A stretch of 20,080 nucleotides of DNA from Desulfomicrobiaceae bacterium (GTDB taxonomy: Bacteria; Desulfobacterota; Desulfovibrionia; Desulfovibrionales; Desulfomicrobiaceae): contig DPEO01000017.1 of assembly GCA_003530935.1 (NCBI GenBank), forward strand, positions 1 to 20,080. The letters run 5' to 3'. The notes under the pieces are model-generated. The model did no database searches and was not told where the DNA came from. It saw nothing but the letters and a program-made list of their open reading frames with translations. Position numbers and translations under genes: made by a program. Of the stretch, positions 18,945 through 20,080 are shown piece after piece. Within the stretch, counting starts at the first letter, position 1; every line of letters starts with the position of its first letter.

Positions 18945-20080
18945 GTCTTCCTGGGGGCTGTGCCAAAGCCGCTCGCCGAGCCCGGCGTTGCGCTCTGTGC
19001 GGCGAGTTGCTGCCTGAAGGATGCGCTCCGTGTCGCCAAGGATGATGAGGCGTGTGCGCGCGCGGGTGATGGCCGTATAGACGAGTTCCCGAGACAAAAT
19101 AGGGTGATCGGCCCGAGGCAGGACGAGGATGACGGTGTCGGCCTCGGATCCCTGGCTTTTGTGTACCGTGGTGGCATAGGCGGTTTCCACTGCACCCAAG
19201 GCGGTCGGCGGCACTGAGCGCGGGCCGGCAAACCAGACACGAAGCGTTCTGCCAGGAGACCTCAAGGTGACCCCCACGTCTCCATTGGCCAAATCCAGTT
19301 CCGGATCGTTGGCGAGCATGAGAATCAGGCGGCCAGGAAACCATGGGTCAGAGCTAGTGCGGAGCATGGTCTCCAGCAGGGCATTGGCGTGCTCCACGCC
19401 TCCGGGACCGTGACGCATGGGGCATAAGATCCGCAGTCTGTCGGCGGCGGCCAGGGCGGCATCGGGAGACAGGCGGCCCAGCGGCTTGAAGGCGGGAAGC
19501 GCGTGGCGGCCAAAGAGGGCCGCCAGTTCGGTCTCGGTGCGCCATGGGGAAATCGTGACGTCCGGCCAGGGCTGGGTGAGGACGGCCTGCAGGCGTCGGG
19601 TATCGCCGGTGCGCAGGGCCTGTGCCAGGGCCTGGATGCCGGAGTCCGGACGAAAGCGGTAGGTACGCCGCAGGGCGATCAGATTTTCGGCAAGGGGCGG
19701 CGCGGGCGTAGGCAGGGCGGGAAGTTCCCAGCCGCAAAGGGTATGGGCCATGTCGGCGGTCTCCGGGCCCACGGCCTCGGGATCCGGGCTGCCGCCGGTG
19801 AGACTTGCCAGCACCGCCCCTTCTTCCACGGAGGTGAGCTGGTGGGGATCGCCCAGGAGCACCAGACGCGCCCCTTCGGGGAGGGCGCGTACCAAGTGCC
19901 AGGCGAGCTCCCCGTCCATGAGCGAGGTTTCATCCACCGCCAGAAGATCCACCGCCAGGGGGCGGGAGGGGTCGCGCTGCGGCGTGCCGGACGTCCCGAT
20001 CCCCAGCAGGCGATGGATGGTGCAGGCGTCGCCGGGGATCAGACCGCGGGTTTCCGGGGGAAGTGCGGGCAGGGCGCTGG
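18924..20080 (-). CDS. recD: RecD, exodeoxyribonuclease V alpha subunit (partial, N-terminus outside window)
   Basis: SF1B 5'-3' helicase subunit of RecBCD. About 385 C-terminal residues are present; the frame stays open to the right edge, so the start and motif I lie outside. Starting from the edge I read CTIHRLLG (motif Ia region), then LLAVDETSLMDGELAWHL (Walker B, motif II), LLGDPHQLTSVEEGAVLA (motif III), LRRTYRFRPDSGI (motif IV), VWFAGP and TVHKSQGSEADTVIL (motif V), and RELVYTAITRART (motif VI), then ATRRTERNAGL near the C-terminus. The tail and the motif IV region match E. coli RecD better than the longer stand-alone RecD2, from memory. On this strand recB and recC would be expected upstream, beyond 20080. 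The first codon seen as an in-window start (GTG 19952) is not the real start. The stop lies inside the 3' end of the histidine kinase gene. Confidence 0.93.
   Translation of the reverse strand, partial: SALPALPPETRGLIPGDACTIHRLLGIGTSGTPQRDPSRPLAVDLLAVDETSLMDGELAWHLVRALPEGARLVLLGDPHQLTSVEEGAVLASLTGGSPDPEAVGPETADMAHTLCGWELPALPTPAPPLAENLIALRRTYRFRPDSGIQALAQALRTGDTRRLQAVLTQPWPDVTISPWRTETELAALFGRHALPAFKPLGRLSPDAALAAADRLRILCPMRHGPGGVEHANALLETMLRTSSDPWFPGRLILMLANDPELDLANGDVGVTLRSPGRTLRVWFAGPRSVPPTALGAVETAYATTVHKSQGSEADTVILVLPRADHPILSRELVYTAITRARTRLIILGDTERILQAATRRTERNAGLGERLWHSPQEDLRQKSV

Noticed and set aside
18924..20080. Stand-alone RecD2 helicase
   Set aside because: The C-terminal RTERxxGL tail and spacing of the motifs resemble RecBCD-type RecD; the missing N-terminus means this stays a judgement, testable by looking for recB and recC beyond the right edge.

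Overview
This window is a GC-rich, gene-dense bacterial chromosome segment. It most likely comes from a sulfate-reducing Desulfovibrionales species (Desulfobacterota). The main evidence is a tetraheme cytochrome c3 next to hemL and a siroheme decarboxylase subunit (AhbB), which belongs to the alternative heme route used by sulfate reducers. From memory, the cytochrome resembles Desulfomicrobium-type c3 most closely; no alignment was run. I see no insertion sequences, phage genes, CRISPR arrays or large repeats. Gene order and base composition look chromosomal and native throughout.

Layout. (1) 1-3739, all minus strand. In transcription order: ahbB, hemL, a periplasmic cytochrome c3 with its own sigma70-type promoter and terminator, then an unrecognised acidic, low-complexity protein with a coiled-coil tail, followed by a terminator. 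The tetrapyrrole genes sit directly upstream of a tetraheme protein that consumes their product. (2) 3900-6829. gpsA on the plus strand converges on a minus-strand operon (response regulator-PP2C phosphatase, RsbW-like anti-sigma kinase, YjbQ-family protein). The two sides share a CTAG that gives both stop codons. (3) 7021-18944, an uninterrupted plus-strand run of twelve genes. A promoter and tRNA-Val(GAC) come first, then thrS, infC (AUU start), rpmI, rplT, pheS, pheT, a MerR-type regulator, a zinc-ribbon/PilZ protein, an aspartate-type aminotransferase, pgi and a membrane histidine kinase. Most junctions are overlaps or gaps under 40 bases, and I see no convincing internal terminator, so much of it may be co-transcribed. 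(4) 18924-20080, minus strand: the C-terminal part of RecD, running off the right edge and overlapping the kinase gene tail to tail.

How the genes work together. The central block is the classic translation cluster (two aminoacyl-tRNA synthetases, IF3, L35, L20). It shows three departures or echoes of the enterobacterial model: an AUU start for infC, structured leaders before rpmI and rplT, and a GTGA overlap joining rplT to pheS where E. coli has the pheM attenuator. Signalling genes (MerR, PilZ, histidine kinase) and central metabolism genes (aminotransferase, pgi) follow it. The partner-switching pair on the other strand lacks its STAS antagonist and its sigma factor within the window. No intergenic stretch exceeds 300 bases; the longest is 6830-7063, which carries two promoters and a short repeat. 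I find no clearly new multi-gene system. The least explained items are the acidic coiled-coil protein, the zinc-ribbon/PilZ protein and the coupling of a YjbQ protein to a partner-switching module.
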